9,785 nucleotides of DNA from Gammaproteobacteria bacterium. GTDB taxonomy: Bacteria; Pseudomonadota; Gammaproteobacteria; Arenicellales; DRJH01. Location of the stretch: NCBI GenBank assembly GCA_011052285.1, contig DRJH01000279.1:1-9785 (forward strand), written 5' to 3'. A model generated the notes under the pieces. The model had not been told where the DNA came from and did not search any database. It saw only the letters and a program-made list of their open reading frames with translations. Position numbers and translations under genes: made by a program. Of this stretch, positions 1 through 7,046 are shown one piece after another (within the stretch, counting starts at the first letter, position 1; each line of letters opens with the position of its first letter).

Positions 1-30
1 ACCAACGAATAATTGACCAACGAATAATTG
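1..30. repeat. Perfect 15-bp tandem duplication at the window edge
   Basis: The unit ACCAACGAATAATTG occurs at 1-15 and again, identical and abutting, at 16-30. Further copies may lie left of the window. Only one plus-strand frame (starting at base 3) stays open through both copies. It reads a 5-residue period (QRIID, QRIIE) and stops at TAG 33-35, so the repeat could be the C-terminal tail of an upstream gene. Eleven codons are too few to call a gene. The copies also supply the TTG at 28 that could be mistaken for the pepP start. Confidence 0.9.
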
Positions 31-48
31 AATAGAGAGCAATTTTTG

Positions 49-1352
49 ATGAATACCGAGATATTGGCCCGTCGCCGGCGGGGTGTCATGCAGCTGATGG
101 GTGAAGATTGTGTCGCCATCATCCCCTCGGGGGCGGAATCATTGCGTAATGGTGATGTGCAATTCAATTTTCGGCCTGATAGCAATTTTTATTACCTTAG
201 TCATTTCCCGGAGCCGGATGCGGTATTGGTATTAATTCCGGGGCGAGAGCAGGGTGAATATGTGTTGTTCTGTCGTGAAAAAGACCTGGACAAGGAAACC
301 TGGTACGGCTATCGCGAAGGGTTGGAAGGTGCGGTTGATCGCTATAGCGCTGATGATGCTTATCCAATTGATGATATTGATGAAATATTACCGGGCCTAT
401 TGGAAAATCGCACTAAAGTCTATTACAGCATGGGTCGCCACCATGATTTCGACAGTCGACTTATTCAGTGGGTCAATCAGGTCAAAACCCGAGCCCGCAG
501 TGGTGTGACTGCACCTACGGAATTCGTTGATCTGGGGATTATTTTGTATGAGTTGCGCTTGGTGAAACGAGCTGAAGAGCTGCGGATCATGCGGCGTGCT
601 GCAAAGCTGAGTATTGCAGCACACCAGCGTGCCATGCGGGTATGTCGCCCCGGTATGAAGGAATACCAGCTTCAGGCTGAACTGGAATATGTGATGCACC
701 AGGGCGGTTGCCGCGCGCAGGCCTACCCCACCATTGTTGCTGGTGGCAGTCGGGCGCTGGTGTTGCATTACACCGAAAACCAGGCAACCCTGGAAGACGG
801 AGAGCTGCTACTGATCGATGCTGGAGCCGAAGTTGATTGCTATGCAGCAGATATTACCCGCACTTTCCCGGTAAATGGCCAGTTTAGTGTGGAACAAAAA
901 GTGGTGTATGACATTGTGTTGGCAGCCCATCAAGTCGCAGTGGAGCATACCTGTATCGGCAAACTCTGGAATGATGCTCATGAAGCCGCTGTGCGGGTGT
1001 TGGTGACGGGTATGGTGGATCTCGGCCTGCTTAAGGGTGAGGTCGATGGCTTGATAGAATCGGGGAGCTATAAGCGTTTTTACATGCATCGTACTGGCCA
1101 CTGGCTGGGTATGGACGTCCACGATGTTGGTGACTACAAGGTGGAAGGAGCATGGCGCCCACTGGAGTCAGGCATGGTGTCTACTGTAGAGCCGGGTCTT
1201 TATTTGCTCCGGGTAGCGATATTGAGGTCCGTTGGCACAATATCGCAATTCGTATTGAAGATGATGTACTGGTGACCCGCGATGGTCCCGAGATTCTCAC
1301 CCAGGGTTTGGCCCGGACAACTGATGAAATTGAAAGCCTGATGGCTGCCTGA
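49..1352 (+). CDS. pepP: Xaa-Pro aminopeptidase PepP (M24B), with an apparent -1 frameshift near the 3' end
   Basis: PepP is a cytoplasmic metallopeptidase that removes an N-terminal residue preceding proline, using a two-metal (Mn) site. The pita-bread fold is evident: an N-terminal creatinase-like domain, then the catalytic domain. Counting from the upstream TTG at 28, expected metal ligands are D264 (IDAG), D275 (ADITRTF), H358 (GHWLGMDVHD) and E388 (VEPGLY). The first frame then runs into unrelated residues and stops at 1275. The homologous C-terminus, including the last ligand Glu in IRIEDD (codon 1257-1259), continues in another frame to the TGA at 1350-1352. Repaired, the protein is about 434 residues, against 441 in E. 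coli. I prefer ATG 49 over TTG 28: TTG lies inside the tandem repeat, ATG has AGAGAG at 34-39, and the N-terminal length then matches the family. As read, the gene is broken or contains a sequence error. ubiH follows 25 nt later. Confidence 0.9.
1198..1206 (+). other. Frameshift site in pepP
   Basis: The first frame reads CTT TAT TTG CTC, giving LYLL. Adding one T to the TTT run (1203-1205) would give CTT TAT TTT GCT CCG, LYFAP, joining VEPGLY to APGSDIEVRW and IRIEDD as the family expects. The sequence is not a canonical X XXY YYZ slippery heptamer for programmed -1 frameshifting. A natural deletion or a homopolymer sequencing/assembly error is therefore more likely. Confidence 0.85.
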
Positions 1353-1363
1353 GTTACCATAGC

Positions 1364-1368
1364 AAGGA
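1364..1368 (+). promoter_or_regulatory. Ribosome binding site supporting the TTG start of ubiH
   Basis: AAGGA lies 9 nt before TTG 1378. No in-frame ATG exists between here and the FAD-binding glycine motif at residues 16-21, so the TTG start is the only sensible choice. Confidence 0.6.
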
Positions 1369-1377
1369 CTACAGGGA

Positions 1378-2640
1378 TTGACCAGAAAACAGCAAGTTGA
1401 GCCGTATGATGTCTTGATCGCCGGTGGTGGCCTGGTGGGTGCCAGCCTCGGTGGTGCCTTGGCACAGGCGGGTTTGCGTTGCTGTGTGCTTGAGGCCGTG
1501 CCATTTGCAGCGGCTGATCAGCCCAGCTTTGATGAACGTACCATCGCCCTGACCTGGGGTTCACGTCTGATTTTTGCTGGTTTGGGTGTGTGGCCGCAAA
1601 TTATCGCAACCGATGCTGAACCCATTCGCAGTATCCACATATCGCGACGCGGTGGTTTTGGTATCTGTCGTCTCGATTGTACCGGCATGGGTGTTGACGC
1701 TCTGGGTTATGTCGTTCCGACCCGGGTCCTGGGCCGTGTGTTGTTGGATCGACTACAGCAGGCTTTGGGAGTGGATTATTATTGCCCGGCCCGGGTCGAG
1801 GCGGTGCAGCCCGCTGTGGATCGGGTAACGGTTCAGGTTAAAACCGAGCAAGGGTCACTGCAATTACGAGGCGATTTACTGGTGGTTGCAGAGGGCGGTC
1901 GCTCATCTTTACGTGAACAATTGGGCTATAAAGTATATGCACGGCCTTATGAGGCGGAAGTACTACTGACCACGGTGAGTACCGGGCAGAGCCATAATGG
2001 CCGCGCTTTCGAGCGTTTTACCGAACACGGGCCTTTGGCATTGTTGCCGATGCGCGAAAATCGCTATTCCGTGGTTTGGACCTTGCCAGCAGCCCGGGTT
2101 GACCATTTGCGGGCCTGTGATGATGCGCAATTTCTGGCTCAAATTCAGGCTGATTTTGGTTATAGGGCCGGGATTTTTACTGCACCAGGCATTCGCCTGC
2201 GCTATCCTTTGGCACGGAGTCGGGTTGAGCCCCTGGCACAGCAACGCTCTGTACTGCTCGGTAATGCAGCTCATCTGTTGCATCCGGTCGCCGGCCAGGG
2301 ATTTAATCTGGGCTTGCGTGATGTTGCGCACTTGGCAGAAGTGCTGGCGACTGCGCATCAGCATGGCGAAGATCTGGGTAGTGACCGGGTATTGCAGAAA
2401 TATACGGCATTGCGGCGTGATGACATCCGCAGGGTTCAGGGTTTTACCCATGGTCTGATGACGGCATTTACCCAACAATGGCCCGGTTTGTCGCTGGCAC
2501 GGCAAATTGGGTTGCTGCTGGTGGACTCACTGCCGCTCGTACAGCGCAGGCTGCTACAGCACACTATGGGTTTGGCCGGACCACGCAGCCAACTCAGCCT
2601 GGGGTTGCCCCTGGCCAGACCTACAGGGGAAAATGAATGA
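1378..2640 (+). CDS. ubiH: UbiH, FAD-dependent 2-polyprenyl-6-methoxyphenol hydroxylase
   Basis: UbiH is the O2-dependent flavin monooxygenase that hydroxylates the ubiquinone ring at C1; it works in the soluble/peripheral Ubi complex. The protein has 420 residues (E. coli 392). It shows an N-terminal Rossmann FAD motif GGGLVG at 16-21, a family-typical block RAFERFTEHGPLALLPM at 209-225, and the second FAD motif LLGNAAHLLHPVAGQGFNLG within 293-312. The middle 'DG' motif reads EG (E172-G173, AEGGRS), a conservative but noticeable change. Assignment to UbiH rather than UbiF or UbiI rests on RAFERFT.HGPLA.LPM, GNAA and the position after pepP. It begins at TTG and its stop overlaps the ubiI start by 4 nt (ATGA), implying translational coupling. 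Confidence 0.93.
   Translation: MTRKQQVEPYDVLIAGGGLVGASLGGALAQAGLRCCVLEAVPFAAADQPSFDERTIALTWGSRLIFAGLGVWPQIIATDAEPIRSIHISRRGGFGICRLDCTGMGVDALGYVVPTRVLGRVLLDRLQQALGVDYYCPARVEAVQPAVDRVTVQVKTEQGSLQLRGDLLVVAEGGRSSLREQLGYKVYARPYEAEVLLTTVSTGQSHNGRAFERFTEHGPLALLPMRENRYSVVWTLPAARVDHLRACDDAQFLAQIQADFGYRAGIFTAPGIRLRYPLARSRVEPLAQQRSVLLGNAAHLLHPVAGQGFNLGLRDVAHLAEVLATAHQHGEDLGSDRVLQKYTALRRDDIRRVQGFTHGLMTAFTQQWPGLSLARQIGLLLVDSLPLVQRRLLQHTMGLAGPRSQLSLGLPLARPTGENE
2625..2630 (+). promoter_or_regulatory. Ribosome binding site of ubiI, inside the ubiH end
   Basis: AGGGGA sits 6 nt before ATG 2637. That ATG overlaps the ubiH TGA (2638-2640) as ATGA. The pair of signals fixes the ubiI start and indicates coupled translation. 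Confidence 0.75.
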
Positions 2641-3863
2641 GTCACACTGAAGACTACGACATCATTATTGTTGGCGGCGGTATTGTTGGCGCTGCCATGG
2701 CCTGTGGGCTTGGTAAGCTGCCTTGGCGGGTGGCTTGGCTGGAGCGGGACAGGCTGCCTGAACCACTACCCTCCGAGGCGCCTGCGGACTATGATCTACG
2801 GGTCAGCGCGATCAATCTTGCGGTACAGAATATGTTGCAATTCCTCGGGGTTTGGTCGCAGCTTGAGGCCTACCGCTGCAGAGCGGTGCGGCATATTGAG
2901 GTTTGTGACCACAACGGTCAGGCACAGGCCCATTTTGATAGTAAGGAGATTAGTCAGCCGCAGCTGGCCTGGATTGTTGAAAACAGGGCGCTGATTGCAG
3001 TACTGGCCCAGCAAGCCGACAGATTCGAGCATATCGATATCCATGAACAGACCACTATGCAACAGCTCTACCGGGGTAAAGATCGTGTCGAGTTACAGCT
3101 TGATACTGGTCGACGGCTGCGAACCCGCTTGCTGATAGCCGCAGACGGGATGAATTCCCGGGTTCGCCATCAGGCCGGTATACCCAGTCGAGGCTGGCCC
3201 TATCGGCAGACCGCGATTGTTGCGACGGTGGCTTGCGAGCAACCACAATTGTACACTGCCTGGCAACGGTTTCTGCACAGCGGGCCGCTGGCAATGCTGC
3301 CGTTGACCGAAGGGCGCTGTTCGATTGTCTGGACCACGGATGACCCGGGTGCTCAACGGCTTCTGTCTTTGGGTGACAATGGATTTGTTGAAGCACTGCA
3401 AGCTGCAGTGGGAGATCGCTTTGGTGCTTTACACCTGCTCAGCCAACGACAGTGCTTCGCTTTATACCGTCGTCAGGCCAGCAAGTATTTTGCCGGACGT
3501 GTGGTGTTGCTTGGGGACGCCGTACATCGCACACATCCCTTAGCCGGACTTGGTGCCAATCTGGGGTTGCTGGATGTCGGCAGCTTGTTGCAGTTGCTGC
3601 AGGAGCAATTACACAGCGGCCGTGAGGATCCGGCAGATCCACTGACTTTACTGCGTTATCAACGTTGGCGACTGACCGAAAACAGCAATTTGTTGTGGAC
3701 TATTGATACGCTTAAACAGCTATTCGGTAGTCGTTTGCCCGGTGTTGACCATTTGCGCAGTACCGGGTTGCAGGCGTTTGGACACTGCAATCCGGCACGA
3801 CTTTACGCCTTACGGCAGGCTACGGGACTGGCTGGTGAGCTGCCTGCCTGTGCCCGCGGTTGA
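2637..3863 (+). CDS. ubiI: UbiI/VisC-type FAD-dependent ubiquinone-biosynthesis hydroxylase
   Basis: This is a second class A flavin monooxygenase of the UbiH/UbiF/VisC/COQ6 family. By position after ubiH and by sequence it is best read as UbiI, which hydroxylates the ring at C5 in aerobic ubiquinone synthesis. Over 408 residues it shows the FAD motif GGGIVG at 13-18, LRVSAIN at 54-60 as in E. coli UbiI, the DG motif at D170-G171 (AADGMNS), SGPLAMLPL at 215-223, and the second FAD motif LLGDAVHRTHPLAGLGANLG at 291-310. The usual GQG of that motif is GLG here (L305). UbiF is an alternative assignment because the paralogues are close. It shares a probable transcript with ubiH and fur. Confidence 0.85.
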   Translation: MSHTEDYDIIIVGGGIVGAAMACGLGKLPWRVAWLERDRLPEPLPSEAPADYDLRVSAINLAVQNMLQFLGVWSQLEAYRCRAVRHIEVCDHNGQAQAHFDSKEISQPQLAWIVENRALIAVLAQQADRFEHIDIHEQTTMQQLYRGKDRVELQLDTGRRLRTRLLIAADGMNSRVRHQAGIPSRGWPYRQTAIVATVACEQPQLYTAWQRFLHSGPLAMLPLTEGRCSIVWTTDDPGAQRLLSLGDNGFVEALQAAVGDRFGALHLLSQRQCFALYRRQASKYFAGRVVLLGDAVHRTHPLAGLGANLGLLDVGSLLQLLQEQLHSGREDPADPLTLLRYQRWRLTENSNLLWTIDTLKQLFGSRLPGVDHLRSTGLQAFGHCNPARLYALRQATGLAGELPACARG

Positions 3864-3879
3864 GGATAGGATACTAACC

Positions 3880-3885
3880 AGGAGG
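3880..3885 (+). promoter_or_regulatory. Strong Shine-Dalgarno sequence of fur
   Basis: AGGAGG lies 7 nt before ATG 3893 and only 4 nt before the adjacent in-frame GTG 3890. This favours the ATG as the fur start. Confidence 0.8.
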
Positions 3886-3892
3886 CAAAGTG

Positions 3893-4375
3893 ATGGCTGA
3901 ACCCATGAATCTGAAAAATGTCGGTTTGCGAATTACTCAGCCGCGTTTGAAAATTATGCAGATATTGCAGCAAAGTGCGGTGAGGCACTTGACCGCCGAT
4001 GATGTCTACCAACAACTGCAGCTGCAGGGTGAGGAAATCGGCTTGGCGACGGTCTATCGGGTGTTGGCTCAGTTTGAGTCTGTAGGTTTATTGATGCGAC
4101 ATAATTTTGAAGGAGGGCGGGCTATTTTTGAGCGCAATGACAGTGGTCACCATGACCACTTTTTTTGTGTGGAGTGTGATCGGGTTTTTGAATTCTGTGA
4201 TACCGCCCTGGAAAGGCGGCAGCAAAAAATCGCCAATAACGCCGGTTTTGCCCTGCAGGAACACGCCATGTATTTGTATGGAACCTGCAAGGGCATGGCC
4301 GCGGAAGGTATTTGTTCGGTTTCTGATGATGCCCCTTTTGAAGTACAGACCACAGCCATTCCATCTGACTCCTGA
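3893..4375 (+). CDS. fur: Ferric uptake regulator Fur
   Basis: Fur is a dimeric, metal-dependent DNA-binding repressor of iron-acquisition genes. The protein is 160 residues from ATG 3893 (E. coli 148). The winged-helix region includes GEEIGLATVYRVL at 47-59, followed by RHNFEGG at 69-75, both nearly identical to E. coli Fur. All expected ligands are present: H32, E80, H86, H87, D88, H89, E100, E107 and H124, plus structural zinc cysteines C92-x-x-C95. C-terminal cysteines C132 and C141 are spaced wider than the E. coli C133/C138 pair, because of an insertion, and the tail is longer and not His-rich. These features make it Fur proper rather than Zur or PerR. It lies 29 nt after ubiI and is probably co-transcribed with it. 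No Fur box was recognised nearby. It could be a second Fur copy in the genome. Confidence 0.93.
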   Translation: MAEPMNLKNVGLRITQPRLKIMQILQQSAVRHLTADDVYQQLQLQGEEIGLATVYRVLAQFESVGLLMRHNFEGGRAIFERNDSGHHDHFFCVECDRVFEFCDTALERRQQKIANNAGFALQEHAMYLYGTCKGMAAEGICSVSDDAPFEVQTTAIPSDS

Positions 4376-4408
4376 GTCGCTTGAGTCGACCCTGAGAGCA
4401 GGCATGAT

Positions 4409-4415
4409 GGGAGGA
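4409..4415 (+). promoter_or_regulatory. Shine-Dalgarno-like GGGAGGA without a well-placed start
   Basis: This strong purine motif lies 1 nt before ATG 4417, which opens only a short frame ending around 4530, and about 20 nt before ATG 4436 of the TPR gene. Neither spacing is normal, so its role is unclear. The surrounding gap (4376-4435) shows no convincing promoter or terminator. Confidence 0.35.
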
Positions 4416-4435
4416 CATGACACGCAGTTCCAGAA

Positions 4436-6406
4436 ATGCTTCCCAGGCAGGTTGGCAGTGGTATGGCTCGGCTAGCGGGGGATTTTACCAGGGCGGTCAA
4501 CCATTTTCAGGCTGGGCGTTATCGTCAGGCTGAAAAAATCTGCCGTCAAATTTTAAAAAGAAACCCTGCGCATAAAGCTGCACTGGAAATATGTGGCCTG
4601 ATAGCCTTGCAGCAAAGGGCCTGGACCAGGGCGCGATCACTGCTCGGGCGCTTGCTCGAACGCGACCCTGATAATGCATCGGCACAGTGTAATATGGGCC
4701 TGGCCTGTCTGGAGCTCGGTGAGGTCGACAGCGCAATGCAGCATTGCCTGTGTGCCGTGAGACTCGTCCCGAAAGACGTGGACGCTAACAATAACCTCGG
4801 TCGGGTTTACCAGGCGCAAGGGCAAATGGAAAAATCGCTGGCCTGTTATCTCACCGCCCTGGATAGTGCACCCTGGAATCCGCTACTACTGGTTAATGCA
4901 GGCGCGGTTTGTCAGCAACTGGGTCAATCAGAATCGGCTGTAACGTACTATCATCGAGCCTTGCAGGTCGTACCGGAATTTGCTGAAGCACACAGTAATC
5001 TCGGTGTTCTATCACTTGACCAGGGTCAATATCAGCAGGCATTGCGGCATTTTGAACAGGCGCTGCAGCAGAAGGAGACTGCTGATCTGCATAATCATAT
5101 CGGTTTGACCCGGATGGCACTGGAGCAACTCGACCTGGCCAGGGAACAATTTTCCCGCGCCCTGGCACTTGAGCCCGGGCATCAAGATGCCTTGTTCAAT
5201 TGGGCCTGGTTCGAGGAATACCATAATAACATCAAGCTTGCAAGCCAGGTTTCTGACCGCTGCCAGGGGAATGACTCGGGGCATGTTGGTTTGCTCGTAC
5301 TCAGGTCTGCATTGGCTCGGCGCAAGCAGGATTTTGTCACCGCCTTGTCGGTGCTTGAACAGCTTGACAGCAATGCGATGATTGGAGGTACGGACCAGGT
5401 TCTGTATTTGTTTGAAAAGGGCACCGTTCTGGATAGGCTGGGCCGTTATGCAGAGGCTTTTGCAATATTTGAGGAGGCCAACGAAACCAAGAATCGGCTG
5501 CTTGTGGATGATTTTGATGAGGCAGCGGATATCCGGCGGTGCAATCAATTGCAGGTAGCCTTCAGTATGGCGAATGAACGGTTACACCGGCAAACCTTGG
5601 TGACATCATCAGTACAGGGGCCTGATCCGCAGTTGAGGCCTTTGTTTATTGTGGGTTTTCCGCGATCCGGTACCAGTTTACTAACGCAGATGTTGGGTCG
5701 TCATACCAGAGTTTCACTGACAGGTGAGATGCCGGGGATTCTGGATTTGGTGGGCGGAGGTTGTGAGGAAATTTTGGGGTCAGACCTGCCTTATCCGGAT
5801 TGCCTGTTTGATCCGGCGCAGCCGCTGACCTCGGTACAGGTTCAGCAACTGCGCGATCATTACTATGCGACACTACCACAGACCGGGGAATCAGACGGGT
5901 CGGGCGCCTGGCTGATTGATAAAATGCCACACAATGCGTTGCACTTGGGCCTTATCAGGCTGCTTTTTCCCCATGCTCCGGTCATTCATATCTCGCGACA
6001 CCCGTTGGATGCTTGTTTGTCCGCTTATTTTGCCAATTTTGAGCTCCACCGCTATACTGCGAGTCTGCAGATCACCGCCAGACACTATCAGAGGATGATG
6101 GATCTAATTGATTATTATCAACAAAATACGCAGTGTGCTGTACGGGAAATCCGCTATCAGGATCTGGTGACCGACCCACAAGAAACGCTGCACTCGCTAT
6201 TGGAATATGTGGGGTTACCCTGGCAAGAAGACTGTGTGAGACCGGAGTTGAGTACGGTTCACGTCAAAACACGTAGTTATGCCCAGGTCAATGAGGCGAT
6301 CCACAGCGATTCAGTGAACCGATATCGTCATTATCGCTCACAGTTGGCCGGCATTGTGGAGTGGGTCCGCCCCGCTATCCAGCGTTATGGTTATGATCTG
6401 AGATAG
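4436..6406 (+). CDS. TPR-repeat protein with C-terminal PAPS-dependent sulfotransferase domain
   Basis: The 656-residue two-part protein starts with about seven TPR units between residues 14 and 250 (for example CNMGLACLELGEVDSAMQ at 85-102). A degenerate helical stretch follows, with another TPR-like unit near 322-352. A sulfotransferase domain of the Sulfotransfer_3 type covers 401-656. Its 5'-phosphosulfate loop is FPRSGTSLL at 408-416. The DKMPHN motif is at 495-500. The 3'-phosphate motif ISRHPLDACLSAYF is at 519-532, with R521 and S529 as likely contacts. A family-typical KTRSYAQVNEAI block is at 611-622. No signal peptide or membrane segment is seen, so a cytoplasmic location is inferred. 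The family transfers sulfate from PAPS; here the acceptor is unknown, and the TPR part may bind a protein or glycan partner. The start is uncertain: ATG 4463 (residue 10) would begin directly at the first TPR, and neither ATG has a good ribosome binding site. Confidence 0.88.
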   Translation: MLPRQVGSGMARLAGDFTRAVNHFQAGRYRQAEKICRQILKRNPAHKAALEICGLIALQQRAWTRARSLLGRLLERDPDNASAQCNMGLACLELGEVDSAMQHCLCAVRLVPKDVDANNNLGRVYQAQGQMEKSLACYLTALDSAPWNPLLLVNAGAVCQQLGQSESAVTYYHRALQVVPEFAEAHSNLGVLSLDQGQYQQALRHFEQALQQKETADLHNHIGLTRMALEQLDLAREQFSRALALEPGHQDALFNWAWFEEYHNNIKLASQVSDRCQGNDSGHVGLLVLRSALARRKQDFVTALSVLEQLDSNAMIGGTDQVLYLFEKGTVLDRLGRYAEAFAIFEEANETKNRLLVDDFDEAADIRRCNQLQVAFSMANERLHRQTLVTSSVQGPDPQLRPLFIVGFPRSGTSLLTQMLGRHTRVSLTGEMPGILDLVGGGCEEILGSDLPYPDCLFDPAQPLTSVQVQQLRDHYYATLPQTGESDGSGAWLIDKMPHNALHLGLIRLLFPHAPVIHISRHPLDACLSAYFANFELHRYTASLQITARHYQRMMDLIDYYQQNTQCAVREIRYQDLVTDPQETLHSLLEYVGLPWQEDCVRPELSTVHVKTRSYAQVNEAIHSDSVNRYRHYRSQLAGIVEWVRPAIQRYGYDLR

Positions 6407-6467
6407 TGGCAGATTTGTATCGACATCCTCATAGCCAATCACTACCGTCACAGGAGCGACCACCACG

Positions 6468-7046
6468 ATGAGAATTTCTACCCGCCCTCTATCGGCTTAT
6501 CCATTGTTTTTGCGGCCTTTCTTCTGGAGTCAGAAGAGGCGCTATGGTGTGGTTTTAGAACCTGGTCTGCTGTGGGCCAGGGTGCCGAAGTTATTTGCCG
6601 CGGTCGCCATGTTGTATGGCGTTTTGGATCGTAGTAAATCACCGCTCGACCCGGTGCTGCGTTCCCTGGTGACGGTACGGGTCTCACAGATCAACTGGTG
6701 CCGGTTTTGTGTGGATATCAATTCCTCCACCCTGGCACGACGGGCAGGTTCGATGGCCAAGGTGGAAGCATTGGATCACTGGCAGGACAGCACCCTGTTT
6801 AGTGAACTTGAGCGCTGTGTGCTGACCTATACGGAAGCGGTGACTTATTCTGACCAACAAGTGACGGATAACATGATGGAAGCATTACAACAGTTTTTCG
6901 ATGAGGATGCGATAGTGGAACTGACGGGTCTGATCGCATTCCAGAATCTTTCGAGCAAGTTCAACAGCGCACTGGATATTCCGCCACAGGGGTTTTGCAA
7001 GTTACCGGAAACGGATCCTGTAAAGGTCAACGACCCAGCTCCTTGA
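6468..7046 (+). CDS. Carboxymuconolactone decarboxylase/AhpD-like family protein
   Basis: This 192-residue all-helical protein belongs to the CMD/AhpD superfamily, many members of which are thiol-dependent peroxidases or decarboxylases. The diagnostic stretch VSQINWCRFCVDINS (72-86) contains C78-x-x-C81. In AhpD a His lies four residues after the second Cys; here that position is N85, so classic AhpD peroxidase chemistry is doubtful. The C-terminal block QNLSSKFNSALDIPPQGFC (159-177) is, from memory, a signature of one uncharacterised subgroup. AGGAG at 6452-6456 precedes ATG 6468 by 11 nt. The gene follows the sulfotransferase gene by 61 nt on the same strand with no visible terminator between them. 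Its 3' end overlaps that of ntrC. The substrate is unknown. Confidence 0.82.
   Translation: MRISTRPLSAYPLFLRPFFWSQKRRYGVVLEPGLLWARVPKLFAAVAMLYGVLDRSKSPLDPVLRSLVTVRVSQINWCRFCVDINSSTLARRAGSMAKVEALDHWQDSTLFSELERCVLTYTEAVTYSDQQVTDNMMEALQQFFDEDAIVELTGLIAFQNLSSKFNSALDIPPQGFCKLPETDPVKVNDPAP
7027..7046. other. Tail-to-tail overlap of the CMD-family gene and ntrC
   Basis: The plus-strand gene ends with TGA at 7044-7046, and the minus-strand ntrC ends with TGA read from 7029-7027. The two coding regions therefore share 20 bp. No intergenic terminator can fit, so each transcript must run antisense into the other gene. Confidence 0.9.

Noticed and set aside
28..48. TTG 28 as the pepP start
   Set aside because: It falls inside the tandem repeat without a clear ribosome binding site; ATG 49 has AGAGAG upstream and gives the usual N-terminal length.
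695..711. NtrC-site-like TGCACC-N5-GGTTGC
   Set aside because: It is only a partial match, lies in conserved pepP coding sequence and is far from any nitrogen-controlled promoter.
1233..1247. Sigma-54 promoter-like TGGCAC-N5-CGCA
   Set aside because: It lies inside the pepP coding region, the -12 element is imperfect, and no suitable gene start lies just downstream.
4367..4402. Small inverted repeats around the fur stop (GACTCctGAGTC and CCTGagagCAGG)
   Set aside because: The stems are only 4-5 bp and no T-run follows, so they do not support a terminator call.
4417..4533. Short open frame from ATG 4417 before the TPR gene
   Set aside because: It overlaps the TPR gene in another frame, its Shine-Dalgarno motif is only 1 nt away, and the translation resembles no family I know.
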